Below are positions 24,718 through 33,401 of a stretch of DNA of 64,000 bases, in pieces (the stretch's first letter is position 1; the number at the start of each line of letters is the position of its first letter). Position numbers and translations under genes: made by a program. The DNA comes from Neptunicoccus cionae (GTDB lineage Bacteria; Pseudomonadota; Alphaproteobacteria; Rhodobacterales; Rhodobacteraceae). The notes under the pieces were generated by a model. The model was not told where the DNA came from and did no database searches. It was given only the letters and a program-made list of their open reading frames with translations. The stretch spans positions 62,001 to 126,000 of the forward strand of contig NZ_BMKA01000001.1 of assembly GCF_014643735.1 (NCBI RefSeq), given 5' to 3'.

Positions 24718-25533
24718 ATGCCGGATACCCACCCCTTTGACCTCGCCACTGCTCTGACAGCCACAGATACCGGTGTCTGGCGCGGTGCACCTGCACCGGA
24801 TTATGCCAATATGGTCGGCTCTTTCGGCGGGGCCACAACCGCGACCGTGCTGAATGCGGTGCTGAGCGATGATCGCTGTCAGAGTGATCCGGTGTCCATG
24901 ACCATCAACCTGCTGTCCGCGATGGGAACAGGCGGGTTCGAGGTTGTGTCCAAGCTGTGCCGGACCGGAAAATATACCCAGCACTGGACCCTTGAACTGG
25001 TGCAGGACGGGAACATCTGTGCCGCCGCAACTGTGGTCTGCGGACATCGCGGGGATACCTTTGCCTATCAGCCTGTGACGATGCCGGATGTGCCTCCGGC
25101 AGAGGCTGCCGGAATGCGGGACGGGCGCGGACCGCTGAAATGGCTGGAGCGCTACCGTTTTGGGTTTGTGTCCGGCGGGCCGGATTGGACCGGAAAACCG
25201 AAAGAGCAATTTGGTGCGTCGCGGACGGAAGTCTGGGTCGGGGATAACCCGCCACGGCCTATGGATTATTTGTCGTTGGCAGCCCTTGCGGACAGTTTCT
25301 TCCTGCGTCTTCTTCACGTGCGCGGCACAATGCAGCCGATGGGGTCGGTATCTATCACCACCCACTTTCTGGCGAATCGCGCGGATATCGCGGCACAGGG
25401 CAGTGCGCCGGTTCTCGGGGTGGCGGATGCGATGCGGTTTCAGGGGAATTTCCACGACCAGCAGATGCAGCTTTGGTCTACGGATGGCAAGGTGCTTGCC
25501 ACGGGGACACAACTGGTGTGGTACCGCCAGTAG
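24718..25533 (+). CDS. Acyl-CoA thioesterase (TesB-like double hotdog)
   Basis: 271 residues starting MPDTHPFDLATALT; a TTG at 24673 or the ATG at 24709 are alternatives and none has a strong ribosome site. Two hotdog halves are suggested by the pattern NMVGSFGGATTATVLNAVL and, in the second half, PMDYLSLAALADSFFLRL and GSVSITTHFLANRADIAAQG. Such enzymes release CoA from acyl-CoA and could act as a safety valve for the upstream ligases. It is the last gene of the cassette; a two-way terminator follows. Confidence 0.78.
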   Translation: MPDTHPFDLATALTATDTGVWRGAPAPDYANMVGSFGGATTATVLNAVLSDDRCQSDPVSMTINLLSAMGTGGFEVVSKLCRTGKYTQHWTLELVQDGNICAAATVVCGHRGDTFAYQPVTMPDVPPAEAAGMRDGRGPLKWLERYRFGFVSGGPDWTGKPKEQFGASRTEVWVGDNPPRPMDYLSLAALADSFFLRLLHVRGTMQPMGSVSITTHFLANRADIAAQGSAPVLGVADAMRFQGNFHDQQMQLWSTDGKVLATGTQLVWYRQ

Positions 25534-25577
25534 CCGCTCACGACGGGGGCGCTGCATTCATCACAGCCTACAAAAGC

Positions 25578-25607
25578 AAAAGGCCGCAGCGGGTGCTGCG
25601 GCCTTTT
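25578..25607. terminator. Bidirectional rho-independent terminator
   Basis: A perfect stem AAAGGCCGCAGC / GCTGCGGCCTTT with a GGGT loop, flanked by A and T on both sides. It separates the thioesterase gene from the convergent rpmJ. Confidence 0.9.
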
Positions 25608-25627
25608 GAATACCATATGTCGGAAAC

Positions 25628-25753
25628 TTAACCTTGGCGTGCTTTAAAGCGACGCTGGGTTTTGTTGATCACATATACGCGGCCCTTACGACGAACCACA
25701 CGGCAATCCCGGTGGCGCGCTTTGAGCGAGCGGAGCGAGTTTTTGACCTTCAT
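25628..25753 (-). CDS. rpmJ: 50S ribosomal protein L36
   Basis: 41 residues beginning [20 protein letters not shown] and ending [11 protein letters not shown], with the ribosome site AAAGGAG before the ATG. L36 is the smallest protein of the large subunit. Zinc-ribbon L36 has four metal ligands; this copy retains a single cysteine, so it is the zinc-free form. It lies between a terminator and tRNA-Val. Confidence 0.95.
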   Translation of the reverse strand: MKVKNSLRSLKARHRDCRVVRRKGRVYVINKTQRRFKARQG

Positions 25754-25824
25754 GGCCTTCTCCTTTTTCGCGGCGCGCGGGGAGGCGCCTTATTGTTTCA
25801 GTTATACCAGACCCGAGAGGGGAA

Positions 25825-25899
25825 TGGTGGGCGTAACTGGGATTGAACCAGTGACCCCTTCGATGTCAACGAAGTGCTCTCCCGCTGAGCTATACGCCC
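25825..25899 (-). tRNA. tRNA-Val (anticodon GAC)
   Basis: Read on the minus strand, the 75-base gene starts GGGCGTATAGCTCAGC and ends ACGCCCACCA with CCA encoded. Acceptor stem GGGCGTA/TACGCCC, anticodon stem CTTCG/CGAAG with loop TTGACAT, T-arm GGTTCAATC. Confidence 0.95.
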
Positions 25900-26028
25900 G
25901 AATCCAAGCATCTGTCGAACCTGACAGAAATTCGTGTTCGCGGTCTATATGCGGGTTCGGGGATGGGTTCAAGAGGTTTTGCATCTCTAATCGCGCAATG
26001 GTATCAGTTGATGACAAGAGAGACCGCC

Positions 26029-26889
26029 ATGACCCCTGTAGAATACCATTTGCACCTGCCCGAAACCATCACCTGCGGGGCGGTTTTTTCCTCTCCGCAC
26101 AGCGGGCGGGACTATCCGGCGGCGTTTTTACAGGAATCGGTTTTGGATTCGGTTGCGATTCGAAGTTCGGAAGATGCCTTCGTGGATGAACTCTTCGGGG
26201 CAGTGACCGATTTCGGCGCGCCCCTGCTGTGCGCCTCGGCGCCGCGGGCCTATGTGGATTTGAATCGTGGCATCGACGAACTGGATTCCGCCGTGATTGA
26301 GGGCGTTCGTGCCTTTAAAGGGAATCCCCGCGTTGCATCAGGGCTGGGGGTGATTCCCCGTGTGGTGTCCGAAGGGCGCGCCCTGATCAGTGGTAAGATC
26401 AGCATCAACGAGGCTGAGGCGCGGCTGGAGCGGTACTACACGCCTTATCATGACCAGCTTGGCGATCTGCTGCAGACCGCCCGTGCGGCCTTTGGGCAGG
26501 TGCTGCTGGTGGACTGTCATTCGATGCCCCATGAAGCAGTGGCCAATGTATCTGGAATGTTCGGTCGCGCGCCGGATATCGTGCTTGGGGACCGGTTCGG
26601 TTCGTCCTGTGACAACGCCTTTGTCGAAGAGATTGAGAGCTTTCTGAAACAGGAAGGATTCCGTGTGGCGCGGAACACGCCCTTTGCGGGGGCCTATATT
26701 GCGCAGGCCTACGGGCGGCCGAGTTCGGGACAGCATTGTGTGCAGATTGAAATTGACCGCTCCCTGTATCTGGACGAGAAAACAGTGACCAAAAGTGACC
26801 GGTTTGATGATGTGCGCAGAAGTCTGGGCAGAGTTGCCGCACAGATTTGTCAGTTGACCGACTGGCCGATGCAGATGGCGGCGGAATAG
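26029..26889 (+). CDS. N-formylglutamate amidohydrolase family protein
   Basis: 286 residues starting MTPVEYHLHLPE; an in-frame ATG at 26011 is possible. Family motifs are SSPHSGRDYP near the N-terminus (metal-binding histidine), RAYVDLNRGIDELD, LLVDCHSMPHEA and a Glu in QIEIDRSLYLDE. The enzyme class hydrolyses N-formylglutamate at the end of histidine breakdown, but no hut genes are adjacent, so substrate is not certain. It is convergent with the cyclase gene. Confidence 0.87.
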   Translation: MTPVEYHLHLPETITCGAVFSSPHSGRDYPAAFLQESVLDSVAIRSSEDAFVDELFGAVTDFGAPLLCASAPRAYVDLNRGIDELDSAVIEGVRAFKGNPRVASGLGVIPRVVSEGRALISGKISINEAEARLERYYTPYHDQLGDLLQTARAAFGQVLLVDCHSMPHEAVANVSGMFGRAPDIVLGDRFGSSCDNAFVEEIESFLKQEGFRVARNTPFAGAYIAQAYGRPSSGQHCVQIEIDRSLYLDEKTVTKSDRFDDVRRSLGRVAAQICQLTDWPMQMAAE

Positions 26890-26893
26890 CCAT

Positions 26894-26912
26894 GGCGCGC
26901 GTCTAGCGCGCC
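26894..26912. terminator. GC-rich hairpin between convergent genes
   Basis: A perfect 7-bp stem GGCGCGC / GCGCGCC with loop GTCTA sits in the gap and runs over the cyclase stop codon. No T-run on either side, so termination is uncertain. Confidence 0.4.
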
Positions 26913-28138
26913 CCTTCGAGATACCACAGATCCAGATCGCCTTTGCCTTTGATGCTGACTTTGCCCCGTTCTTCAAAGTTGAACTGGGACCCCAGAATAG
27001 CCTTTGTTTCCGCCGTGACTTGAATTTTGCCATTGGTGCCAAAGGTTTCCAGCCGCGCGGCTGTGTTCACGGTATCGCCCCAGACATCATAGAACGGTTT
27101 CTTGGTACCGATTACGCCCGCCACGACAGGGCCGGTATGAATGCCGATGCGCAATTCGATTGTTTCGCCCATCTCCTCGGCGAATTTGTTGGTTTCAGCG
27201 ACCATATCAAGCGCCATGCGTGCCACCCGTTCGGCGTGATCAGGTTGGGGTTCAGGCATCCCCCCTGCAACCATAAACGCATCGCCCAGCGTTTTGATCT
27301 TTTCCAGCCCGTGGCGGTTGGCCAATTCGTCAAAGCGGGTGAAAAGCTGGTTGAGGAATTTCACCAGCATGTCGGGGCTTTGGTGGCTGGCACGGGGGGT
27401 AAACCCGACAATATCTGCAAACAGGATCGTTGCTTCTTCGTGGCTGTCCGCAATGGTGCGGCCCGGATTGCGCTTGAGCTGCGCTGCAATCGGGCCAGGC
27501 AGCATGTTGGCGAGCAGGGCCTCGGAGTATTCGTATTCCTTTTGCAGAGCTTCCTCGGCAAGGCTGGCCTGTTTGAAGCCGTAAAACACCATGCAAAATA
27601 TGAACAGCATCGCGGTGGGGATCGAGAGGTAGTAAAACACATCAAGGAACCCGTCCGAGACGACGATGAACGGGGCAGGCTGGTCAAAATTGCGATCTGC
27701 GATGATGAAGCAGGCCAGCCCGAGCAGGATCGAAAGGATCGAAAGCGGGTTTTGCCGGATGCCAAAGATGGCAATCGCCGTCGTTGCGCCTGCCAGCAAG
27801 TAAAAATGCGCTCCGGAGCGGGCAGAAAACATCCACGCAATCGTCGTGGCAAACGCCAGCCAGAGTGTCAGATTATAAAGCCCCCCTGCATAAGGATTGG
27901 ACGCATGCAGAAGGGGGGTCAGCTGGAAGGCGATTGCGCAGAACATGGTCAGGCAAATCGGAATCCACAAGGCCTCTGCATCGTAAAGGGCAAAGAGGAT
28001 TGCATGAGGCACGGCAAGCGCGGTGATCAACATCACAAGAATGTTGGTCATGACAATCCGCCGCTTTGCCGGTCCTTCGAATTTCTCCGTGCCATAGGAG
28101 ATCCAGCCAAGCAGGCGCGATTTTAAAAGATCGCCCAC
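26903..28138 (-). CDS. Membrane-bound class III adenylate/guanylate cyclase
   Basis: 411 residues. The N-terminal half has about six hydrophobic segments (residues 25-190, e.g. ILVMLITALAVPHAILFALY and FYYLSIPTAMLFIFCMVFYG). The catalytic domain (about 215-405) has the metal aspartates in LFADIVGFT and KTLGDAFMVAGG, and the transition-state motif YDVWGDTVNTAARLE. The substrate-selecting lysine position appears as KIKTLGDAF, consistent with adenylate cyclase. It is a stand-alone gene; the clpA terminator lies in its upstream region. Confidence 0.9.
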   Translation of the reverse strand: MGDLLKSRLLGWISYGTEKFEGPAKRRIVMTNILVMLITALAVPHAILFALYDAEALWIPICLTMFCAIAFQLTPLLHASNPYAGGLYNLTLWLAFATTIAWMFSARSGAHFYLLAGATTAIAIFGIRQNPLSILSILLGLACFIIADRNFDQPAPFIVVSDGFLDVFYYLSIPTAMLFIFCMVFYGFKQASLAEEALQKEYEYSEALLANMLPGPIAAQLKRNPGRTIADSHEEATILFADIVGFTPRASHQSPDMLVKFLNQLFTRFDELANRHGLEKIKTLGDAFMVAGGMPEPQPDHAERVARMALDMVAETNKFAEEMGETIELRIGIHTGPVVAGVIGTKKPFYDVWGDTVNTAARLETFGTNGKIQVTAETKAILGSQFNFEERGKVSIKGKGDLDLWYLEGAR

Positions 28139-28161
28139 TTCGTCACCATTAATCTTTTGAA

Positions 28162-28195
28162 TAAAAAAACCCTCACGTCATGGTGACGTAAGGGT
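28162..28195 (-). terminator. Rho-independent terminator of clpA
   Basis: A 12-bp stem ACCCTCACGTCA / TGACGTAAGGGT with one C-A mismatch and a TGG loop, followed on the minus strand by a run of seven T. It lies 82 bases beyond the clpA stop. Confidence 0.9.
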
Positions 28196-28276
28196 AATTA
28201 GTACACAAGCGAATTTTGCTAGAAAGCTGGTAACAGTGGGAATTTCACAGCGTTTTCACGGAAATTTCCCGCTGGA

Positions 28277-30598
28277 TCAATCTGCCGTCAACAAAGGTGG
28301 CTTGGATTTGGGGATACGCCGTTTTTCCGGTGGCTCCATCTTCAATTCCAGTTTGCCGTCCTTAACGGAAACTTTCACCAGCCCGCCTTTGGTCAGTTTA
28401 CCAAACAGCAGTTCCTCGGCCAGCGGCTTTTTGACGTGTTCCTGAATCACACGGGCCAGAGGCCGCGCACCCATTTTGTCGTCATAGCCTTTTTCGCCAA
28501 GCCACGCAGAGGCCGCCGGTGTCAGTTCGAACACCACGTTACGGTCCATAAGCTGGGCTTCCAGTTGCAGGATGAATTTGTCCACAACTTTGGAGATGGT
28601 TTTCTTACCAAGCGGTGCAAAGGAAATGATCGCATCCAGACGGTTGCGGAATTCCGGTGTGAACAGTTTTTCAATCGCGGCGGTGTCTTCCCCTTCGCGT
28701 CGACCACGGCCAAAGCCAATTGATTCTTTCGCAGCATCGGCAGCGCCGGCGTTCGATGTCATGATCAACACCACGTTGCGGAAATCCGTTGTGCGGCCGT
28801 TGTGATCTGTCAGCTTGCCGTGGTCCATCACCTGCAACAGGATGTTGAATACATCGGGGTGGGCTTTCTCCACCTCGTCCAGCAGCAGCACACAGTGGGG
28901 GGTCTTATCCACGCCGTCTGTCAGCAGACCGCCCTGATCAAACCCGACATACCCCGGAGGCGCACCGATCAAACGGGAGATCGCGTGTTTTTCCATGTAT
29001 TCGGACATATCAAAGCGCAGCAGTTCCACACCCAGTGTATCTGCCAGCTGTTTGGCCACCTCGGTTTTACCCACACCCGTCGGTCCGGCGAACAGATAGT
29101 TGCCGATGGGCTTTTCCGGTTCGCGCAAACCGGCACGGGACAGTTTGATCGCAGAGGTCAGCGCCTCGATTGCGGGGTTCTGGCCAAACACAACGCGCTT
29201 CAGGCTTGCATCTAGATCGCGCAGCACTTCGGCATCGTCTTTGGAGACGGTTTTCGGCGGAATGCGGGCAATTTTTGCTACGACTTCCTCGATCTGGGAC
29301 ACGTCGATCTTGGTCGTACGCTTATCCTCGGGGATGATGTGCTGGTGGGCACCGGCCTCGTCGATCACGTCGATCGCTTTGTCTGGCAGCTTGCGGTCAT
29401 GGATGTAGCGCGCCGAAAGCTCTACCGCAGTGCGGATTGCTTCGGGGGTGTAGGTGATCTGGTGGTGTTCTTCGAAATGAGGCGTCAGCCCTTGAAGGAT
29501 CTTAACCGCATCTTCGACAGAGGGTTCATTCACGTCGATCTTCTGGAACCGGCGCGACAGGGCGCGGTCCTTTTCAAAGTGCTGGCGGTATTCCTTATAG
29601 GTGGTGGACCCCATGCAGCGCAGTTTCCCCCCCTGAAGCGCCGGCTTCAGCAGGTTGGAGGCATCCATTGCGCCGCCAGATGTGGCACCGGCACCGATTA
29701 CGGTGTGGATTTCGTCGATGAACAGAACCGCATCTTCGTGCTCTTCCATTTCGGTCATCACCGCCTTCAGGCGTTCCTCAAAATCCCCGCGATAGCGGGT
29801 ACCGGCTAGCAATGCGCCCATATCAAGAGAGTAGATCGTGGCACCGGACAGGATTTCAGGGGTTTCGCCCTTGATGATTTTATTGGCGAGCCCTTCAGCT
29901 ATGGCGGTTTTGCCCACACCGGGATCACCCACAAGAATCGGGTTGTTCTTACGGCGGCGGCAAAGCACCTGAATGCAGCGCTCTACTTCGTGGTCGCGCC
30001 CGATCAGCGGATCAATATCCCCTGCGGCAGCTTTCGCGTTCAGGTCCACGCAATATTTTTGCAGCGCGGTTTCTTCCTTGCTGCCCTCATCCGATTCAAA
30101 GTTCAGATCTTCGATGTCTTCAGAACCGTTCAAGGGGCGGGTGTCGGTAAAGCTCGGGTCTTTGGCAACACCATGAGAGATGAAGTTCACAGCATCGTAG
30201 CGGGTCATGTCCTGTTCTTGCAGGAAATAGGCCGCATGGCTTTCCCGTTCGGCGAAGATGGCAACCAGCACATTGGCGCCGGTGACTTCACTGCGTCCCG
30301 AGGATTGTACATGGATCGCGGCACGCTGAATCACCCGCTGGAAAGCGGTGGTAGGCGCGGCTTCGGACCCGTCGATTTCAGACACCAGACTGTCCAGTTC
30401 TGTATCGAGAAACTGGATGAGGGTGCTGCGCAATCCTTCGAGATCGACCTCACACGCGCGCATCACCTGCGCTGCATCGGTTTCATCGATCAGTGACAGC
30501 AGAAGGTGTTCCAGTGTTGCAAGCTCGTGCTTGCGATCATTGGCGTGCCCCAAGGCTGCGTGAATTGCGTTTTCTAGGCTGCTCGAAAAAGATGGCAT
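28277..30598 (-). CDS. clpA: ATP-dependent Clp protease ATP-binding subunit ClpA
   Basis: 773 residues. The N-terminal substrate/adaptor domain (residues 1-145, [34 protein letters not shown]) is followed by two AAA+ modules: the first with [22 protein letters not shown] and R-finger region, the second with GPTGVGKTE and [16 protein letters not shown]. No middle coiled coil is present, so it is ClpA rather than ClpB. It unfolds proteins for ClpP. The C-terminal tail is lysine- and proline-rich ([19 protein letters not shown]). The start at 30598 is the only ATG near the conserved N-terminus. No clpS is beside it. Confidence 0.96.
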   Translation of the reverse strand: MPSFSSSLENAIHAALGHANDRKHELATLEHLLLSLIDETDAAQVMRACEVDLEGLRSTLIQFLDTELDSLVSEIDGSEAAPTTAFQRVIQRAAIHVQSSGRSEVTGANVLVAIFAERESHAAYFLQEQDMTRYDAVNFISHGVAKDPSFTDTRPLNGSEDIEDLNFESDEGSKEETALQKYCVDLNAKAAAGDIDPLIGRDHEVERCIQVLCRRRKNNPILVGDPGVGKTAIAEGLANKIIKGETPEILSGATIYSLDMGALLAGTRYRGDFEERLKAVMTEMEEHEDAVLFIDEIHTVIGAGATSGGAMDASNLLKPALQGGKLRCMGSTTYKEYRQHFEKDRALSRRFQKIDVNEPSVEDAVKILQGLTPHFEEHHQITYTPEAIRTAVELSARYIHDRKLPDKAIDVIDEAGAHQHIIPEDKRTTKIDVSQIEEVVAKIARIPPKTVSKDDAEVLRDLDASLKRVVFGQNPAIEALTSAIKLSRAGLREPEKPIGNYLFAGPTGVGKTEVAKQLADTLGVELLRFDMSEYMEKHAISRLIGAPPGYVGFDQGGLLTDGVDKTPHCVLLLDEVEKAHPDVFNILLQVMDHGKLTDHNGRTTDFRNVVLIMTSNAGAADAAKESIGFGRGRREGEDTAAIEKLFTPEFRNRLDAIISFAPLGKKTISKVVDKFILQLEAQLMDRNVVFELTPAASAWLGEKGYDDKMGARPLARVIQEHVKKPLAEELLFGKLTKGGLVKVSVKDGKLELKMEPPEKRRIPKSKPPLLTAD

Positions 30599-30858
30599 AG
30601 ATCTGGACTTTCATTTTTGCAGCGTTCCCCGAAAACGCTGGTTAACCCCATAGTTTAAACTTCGGCGAGTTTAAGAAACCTTCAAGGGTTTTTTCGAAAA
30701 TTAACCGTAAAAATATGCCAAGAGAGTCTTTTCCGCCGCGTTCTGGCTTCGCTCTAGGCATTTCTACGGGACCAGACGAAAATGGTTCCGATCCGGTCCG
30801 GTTTCAAGGGCAAAGCAGCTACACGCTGCTGTGAGCACCCTTGTGATTTGGTGCCGCC
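30599..30858. other. Intergenic gap with one hairpin
   Basis: 260 bases upstream of clpA and downstream of the 30859-31635 gene. It has a CAGCGTT / AACGCTG hairpin (30620-30640) near the clpA start and an AT-rich stretch (30650-30720) that could hold the clpA promoter. I see no ORF or RNA gene. Confidence 0.4.
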
Positions 30859-31635
30859 TTAGCGTTTGACAGGCACCAGCAAGGTCTCCGGTCGCACCCG
30901 TTCAGCGTCTTTGAACAGAGAGAACGACTGGTTTACATAATTCACTGCCGCAGAGGTATGGTCAATGAAGCCTTCCAGTTCCGGCGTCATTTGTGCCTCT
31001 ACCACTGACACAGACCGGTCCTGCGGATAGGTTTCAAACTGCACATAGAACCACGGCTGGCCCCGTTTCAGGATCAGGTCTTGCGCGGTGTCATGCCATT
31101 CAAACGCCCACATCAGGGGGCGGGGCCAGTTGTTAATCGCAAAGCGGCCGCCAAAGATGGTGCCCGGCAGCGGTGTCTTGGTGTAGTGCATGAATGCTGA
31201 AAGCTGGGTCATAAAGACCGGTTCATCAGCAATAAACGTGTAGGGCAGAGAGATTTGCACAGTGGGCCGGTCTGCATAACGCCATTCGTGTTCCGCCGTC
31301 AGATGCAATTTCTTGGACAGAACATTGCCGCGCACCGGACTGGCATCGCCGTTCATATTACGCAGGCCCGGTTTGCCCTTGTCGTCCCTAACAAACCGCA
31401 GGTGCAGGTCGTAGGGGGCGCGGATCATAAAGTAGCGGCTCTCCATATTGATGATGGCAGGGCAACGGGAGGCAGATTTCGCATGGTTGCGGTTCACCTC
31501 GGCAGAGCGGATGCGTTCGGGGGGATAATAAACCACACCGGAGCGTTGCTCGTTCAGCAGCCAACCCACCCGCACCGGACCGGAGCGCGGGGCAGGGTGG
31601 GCGTCTTTTGGTTCAAACCAGTCTTTAAGGGCCAA
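30859..31635 (-). CDS. Conserved-looking protein of unknown function
   Basis: About 258 residues if it starts at the TTG at 31635 (LALKDWFEPKDAHPAPRSGPVRVGWLL); no ATG is available without running into gloB. The protein is rich in aromatic residues (ESRYFMIRAPYDLHLRFVRD, NNWPRPLMWAFEWHDTAQDLILKRGQPWFYVQFETYP) and shows no signal peptide or membrane segment. I do not recognise a domain. It follows gloB by 28 bases and is probably co-transcribed. Confidence 0.7.
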   Translation of the reverse strand: MALKDWFEPKDAHPAPRSGPVRVGWLLNEQRSGVVYYPPERIRSAEVNRNHAKSASRCPAIINMESRYFMIRAPYDLHLRFVRDDKGKPGLRNMNGDASPVRGNVLSKKLHLTAEHEWRYADRPTVQISLPYTFIADEPVFMTQLSAFMHYTKTPLPGTIFGGRFAINNWPRPLMWAFEWHDTAQDLILKRGQPWFYVQFETYPQDRSVSVVEAQMTPELEGFIDHTSAAVNYVNQSFSLFKDAERVRPETLLVPVKR

Positions 31636-31663
31636 ATCTATCGTCTCTTTACTAATGCAACTT

Positions 31664-32431
31664 TTAGAAGTTGTCTTTGCGGCTGCGGATTTCGGCGAAT
31701 ACCTCGGCGTCGCTGGCGTCTTCCATGCCAAGTGCCGCCTTCACCTTGGGGTGATTGGCGCGCAGGAACGGGTTTGTTGCCAGTTCCAGCCCCAGATTGG
31801 ATGGCACGGTCGGCTCTCCTTTGGCGCGGGCGTCTTCAGTGGCTTTCATGCGGGCGAGGTAGCTTTCGTTGTCCGGTTCGATCGTCAGGGCGAATTTGCC
31901 GTTGCTGGTGGTGTATTCATGCCCCGAATAGATCGTCATGGCGCGGGGCAGGGTGTGAAACTTCTGCAAGGTGTTCCACTGCTGATCCATCGTGCCTTCA
32001 AACACCCGCCCGCAACCCCAAGCCATCAGACTGTCTGCGGTAAAGGCGGCGAGGGCCTCGTCAAAAATAAACGCGATATGGCCAAGTGTGTGGCCCGACA
32101 CATCAATCACGCGGCAGGTTTCCGCGCCCAGTTGGAATGTGTCGCCATCCGACAGTTGCGTATCAAGCGGGGGCAGGCGGTAGGCATCCGGTGCGCCACC
32201 GGAAACAGAGGCGCCGGTTTCCTTGCGCAACTCCTCTACGCCCATGATATGATCGTCGTGGTGGTGCGTCAGCAGGATATGATCCAGCGACCATCCCTTT
32301 TCCTTTAGAACATCCAGAATAGGTTGCGCTTCGGGAACATCTACAACTGCAACCTGATCGCTTTCGGTTTCGCGCAGGACAAAGGCGTAGTTGTCTGACA
32401 AACAAGGAACTGTAATGATCTCTAGGGGCAT
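31664..32431 (-). CDS. gloB: Hydroxyacylglutathione hydrolase (glyoxalase II)
   Basis: 255 residues from the ATG at 32431 preceded by GAGGA. The metallo-beta-lactamase metal motif THHHDDH, the later SGHTLGHIAF histidine, the bridging Asp in FTADSLMAWGCGR and SGHEYTTSN histidine are all present. It hydrolyses S-lactoylglutathione to D-lactate and glutathione in methylglyoxal detoxification. It is divergent from the methyltransferase-like gene with 65 bases between starts. Confidence 0.94.
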   Translation of the reverse strand: MPLEIITVPCLSDNYAFVLRETESDQVAVVDVPEAQPILDVLKEKGWSLDHILLTHHHDDHIMGVEELRKETGASVSGGAPDAYRLPPLDTQLSDGDTFQLGAETCRVIDVSGHTLGHIAFIFDEALAAFTADSLMAWGCGRVFEGTMDQQWNTLQKFHTLPRAMTIYSGHEYTTSNGKFALTIEPDNESYLARMKATEDARAKGEPTVPSNLGLELATNPFLRANHPKVKAALGMEDASDAEVFAEIRSRKDNF

Positions 32432-32496
32432 AGTGTTGTGTTCCTCTTTTGGGTTTAACTTTCGGTTTAGTCTGGCCGAACTTGCAAGGTGATGCA

Positions 32497-33264
32497 ATGC
32501 ACTTGGATGTGGTCGATCTTCATTCCTTCTATTACCGCACCAAATTGGGGCGCATTGCCCAGCGTGCGCTGCGCGAACGCATCGTGGAGCTTTGGCCCAA
32601 CACCAAAGGGCAGACCTTGGCAGGCTTTGGTTTTGCAGGTCCGATGCTGCGCCCGTTTCTGGCAGACAGTCGGCGCGTATTAAACCTGATGCCCGGACAG
32701 CAGGGGGTAATGCCCTGGCCCGACGGTATGCCGAACCATTCGGTGATGATTGAAGAAACCCAGTGGCCGATGGGCACGGGGGTCATCGACCGGCTGATTG
32801 TGCTGCACGGCTTGGAAACCTGCGAACGGCAGGCAGACCTGCTGGACGAGATCTGGCGTGTTCTTGGCCCTGGTGGACGGGCGCTGTTTGTGGTGCCGAA
32901 CCGTTCGGGCCTTTGGGCGCGGCGGGACCAGACGCCCTTTGGCTTTGGACGGCCCTACAGCTTTAGCCAGCTTGAATCCCAGTTGCGCAAACACGGCTTT
33001 GTTCCAAGGCGACAGGTTTCGGCTCTGTTCCCGCTCCCCAGCCACCGCGCATCACTGGTGCGCTCTGCGCAGGTGTTTGAGCGTTTTGGCAGCAGGCTGT
33101 CATGGGTTCTGCCGGCAGGGGCAGTCATGATCGAAGTGACCAAACAGGTGCATGCCCCGACCCGCCCCGGATTAGGGGAGGCCGTGCGCCGTCCGTTAGA
33201 GGCGTTGGAGGGTATTGCTAAACCGGTAGGCAAGCCCGTGCGCGGACGCGATACGCTGGTGTAA
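32497..33264 (+). CDS. SAM-dependent methyltransferase-like protein
   Basis: 255 residues from the ATG at 32497. Similarity to class I methyltransferases is visible in the second half of the Rossmann core: [41 protein letters not shown], equivalent to the post-motif of UbiE/Methyltransf_11 proteins. The glycine-rich SAM loop is degenerate ([15 protein letters not shown]). Substrate unknown. It is divergent from gloB, and that pairing is seen in related alphaproteobacteria as far as I recall. Confidence 0.75.
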   Translation: MHLDVVDLHSFYYRTKLGRIAQRALRERIVELWPNTKGQTLAGFGFAGPMLRPFLADSRRVLNLMPGQQGVMPWPDGMPNHSVMIEETQWPMGTGVIDRLIVLHGLETCERQADLLDEIWRVLGPGGRALFVVPNRSGLWARRDQTPFGFGRPYSFSQLESQLRKHGFVPRRQVSALFPLPSHRASLVRSAQVFERFGSRLSWVLPAGAVMIEVTKQVHAPTRPGLGEAVRRPLEALEGIAKPVGKPVRGRDTLV

Positions 33265-33268
33265 CTGA

Positions 33269-33299
33269 CCCGTGATCGCCGTTTAGCGGGCGAAACGGG
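33269..33299 (+). terminator. Possible terminator hairpin
   Basis: CCCGT-gat-CGCC loop GGCG-aa-ACGGG, an interrupted stem four bases after the methyltransferase stop, without a T-run. Confidence 0.35.
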
Positions 33300-33401
33300 C
33301 AGTGCTGCTGACAGGACAGGTCAGTAGGCCGCCGCAGGGTTGTCTTTGCGCCTTGGCAAGCGCGGGGCTGCACCGTTAGGTAGAAGCCACCCACACAGTT
33401 T

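Noticed and set aside
33265-33401. Possible signal-recognition-particle RNA or other small RNA
   Set aside because: Some short stems are present but I cannot find the conserved SRP loop sequence; only a weak hairpin remains.
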